A stretch of 64,000 nt of DNA from Druceiella hillmani. Taxonomy: Eukaryota; Arthropoda; Insecta; Lepidoptera; Hepialidae. Below, piece after piece: positions 63,431 through 64,000 of this stretch. Position 1 is the stretch's first letter, and every line of letters starts with the position of its first letter. Position numbers and translations under genes: made by a program. The notes beneath the pieces were generated by a model. The model was not told the origin of the DNA. It saw only the letters and a list, made by a program, of their open reading frames with translations, and made no database searches. The stretch is from assembly GCA_039881145.1 (NCBI GenBank), contig JAYKKI010000004.1, positions 45,692,501 through 45,756,500 on the forward strand. The letters are read 5' to 3'.

Positions 63431-64000
63431 TAAACAGTGAAGATCTTATTACGATAAATACGCAAATGAGATATACACAATGTATTTGGCATTATGAATA
63501 ATAAATACTGCACACAATCAGCCCATAGACATGTGACAGAATACCACATTAGTTTACACATTAATGATTCAAACTATCCAAAGAAGGTTCGTTCTATATT
63601 TGTGCATGAGATGGCAAGGTTAATTCCTTTTTCAATATCTTACTTTCAGCGGCTTGTTGGTTTATCATATTTCGTAGAAAACCAAAGGAATTTCATTGTT
63701 AATATTTATTCTCCAATTGTTAAATGGAATTATTTCGTGCCTCATTTTGTTGGAAACACTCCAACTCTTCACCCCTTAAAATTTCCTCCACTCAAAAATT
63801 ACGAGTCCGCAAAAAAACGCAAAATATTATAATTACACGTCATCATTTTCTGCAACACCGGCACTTAAAACTGAATTAGATCGATGTTCCTTCATTTTAT
63901 ACCACATTACATTTCTGAACAGCCGAATTACGGTTGCACCACAGTGTAATTTTTTTGTGATGACAGAGATTTTAAAAGATAATCTCTATTAACCTACAAA
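63431..64000. other. Flank beyond Harbinger, no gene recognised
   Basis: If the Harbinger element inserted into gag, the gag N-terminus should continue here on the minus strand, but I cannot recognise it. A 112-codon plus-strand open frame (63494-63832) has no motif I know. Confidence 0.45.

Noticed and set aside
63494..63832. 112-codon open frame on the plus strand near the window end
   Set aside because: No recognisable residues. It is opposite in strand to the gag expected here, and I could not connect it to any element.

Overview
The window looks like AT-rich arthropod nuclear DNA, most probably from an insect. The reasons are long (AT)n tracts, the absence of any operon-like gene layout, and the mix of transposon families: Penelope, errantivirus-type Ty3/gypsy with env, Ty1/copia, PIF/Harbinger, and two mariners whose second and third catalytic positions are 41 residues apart. 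No host protein-coding exon or RNA gene could be supported, so this is intergenic or intronic sequence. Every recognisable protein remnant belongs to a mobile element, and every one carries frameshifts, stops, deletions or catalytic substitutions.

Layout. From 1 to about 11 kb there is gene-poor sequence with (AT)n tracts, a 20-bp perfect hairpin at 6.8 kb, and one copy of an old duplicated block (3.4-4.9 kb). The diverged second copy of this block (8.95-9.8 and 14.09-14.9 kb) is split by a Penelope-like element on the minus strand (about 11.44-14.06 kb). That element has a reverse transcriptase with a YVDD box, a GIY-YIG endonuclease and, downstream, a hammerhead-ribozyme-like fold (11486-11526). 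The 3' tail of a non-LTR retrotransposon abuts it (11.05-11.41 kb). From 15 to 26 kb nothing is recognised except microsatellites, a decayed dispersed repeat, and a striking GC-rich palindrome at 25023-25094. A Ty1/copia pol relic lies at 26.4-27.4 kb on the plus strand. It is followed by a 140-bp (AT) tract, an 11-unit minisatellite (28.9-29.3 kb), a 196-bp tandem duplication (31.4-31.8 kb) and a nearly identical 166-bp direct duplication (35.06 and 35.88 kb). From 36 to 52 kb there is essentially featureless AT-rich DNA.

From 52.9 to 63.4 kb lies a nested transposon stack. An env-bearing Ty3/gypsy element (errantivirus type, minus strand) carries gag, the end of RT with RNase H, integrase and env. 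A 1317-bp mariner is inserted in its integrase at 55630-56946, with clear TIRs and a TA target duplication. A PIF/Harbinger-like element (about 58954-63430, matching TIRs) sits at the 5' end of the surviving gag, and it contains a second mariner (60069 to about 61323). Insertion order is therefore errantivirus first, then Harbinger and mariner 1 independently, then mariner 2 inside Harbinger.

None of the elements looks autonomous now. The most interesting signals are the ribozyme-like fold behind the Penelope ORF, the short perfect palindromes scattered through the window (at least one formed from an inverted copy of transposon coding sequence), and the legible nesting chronology.
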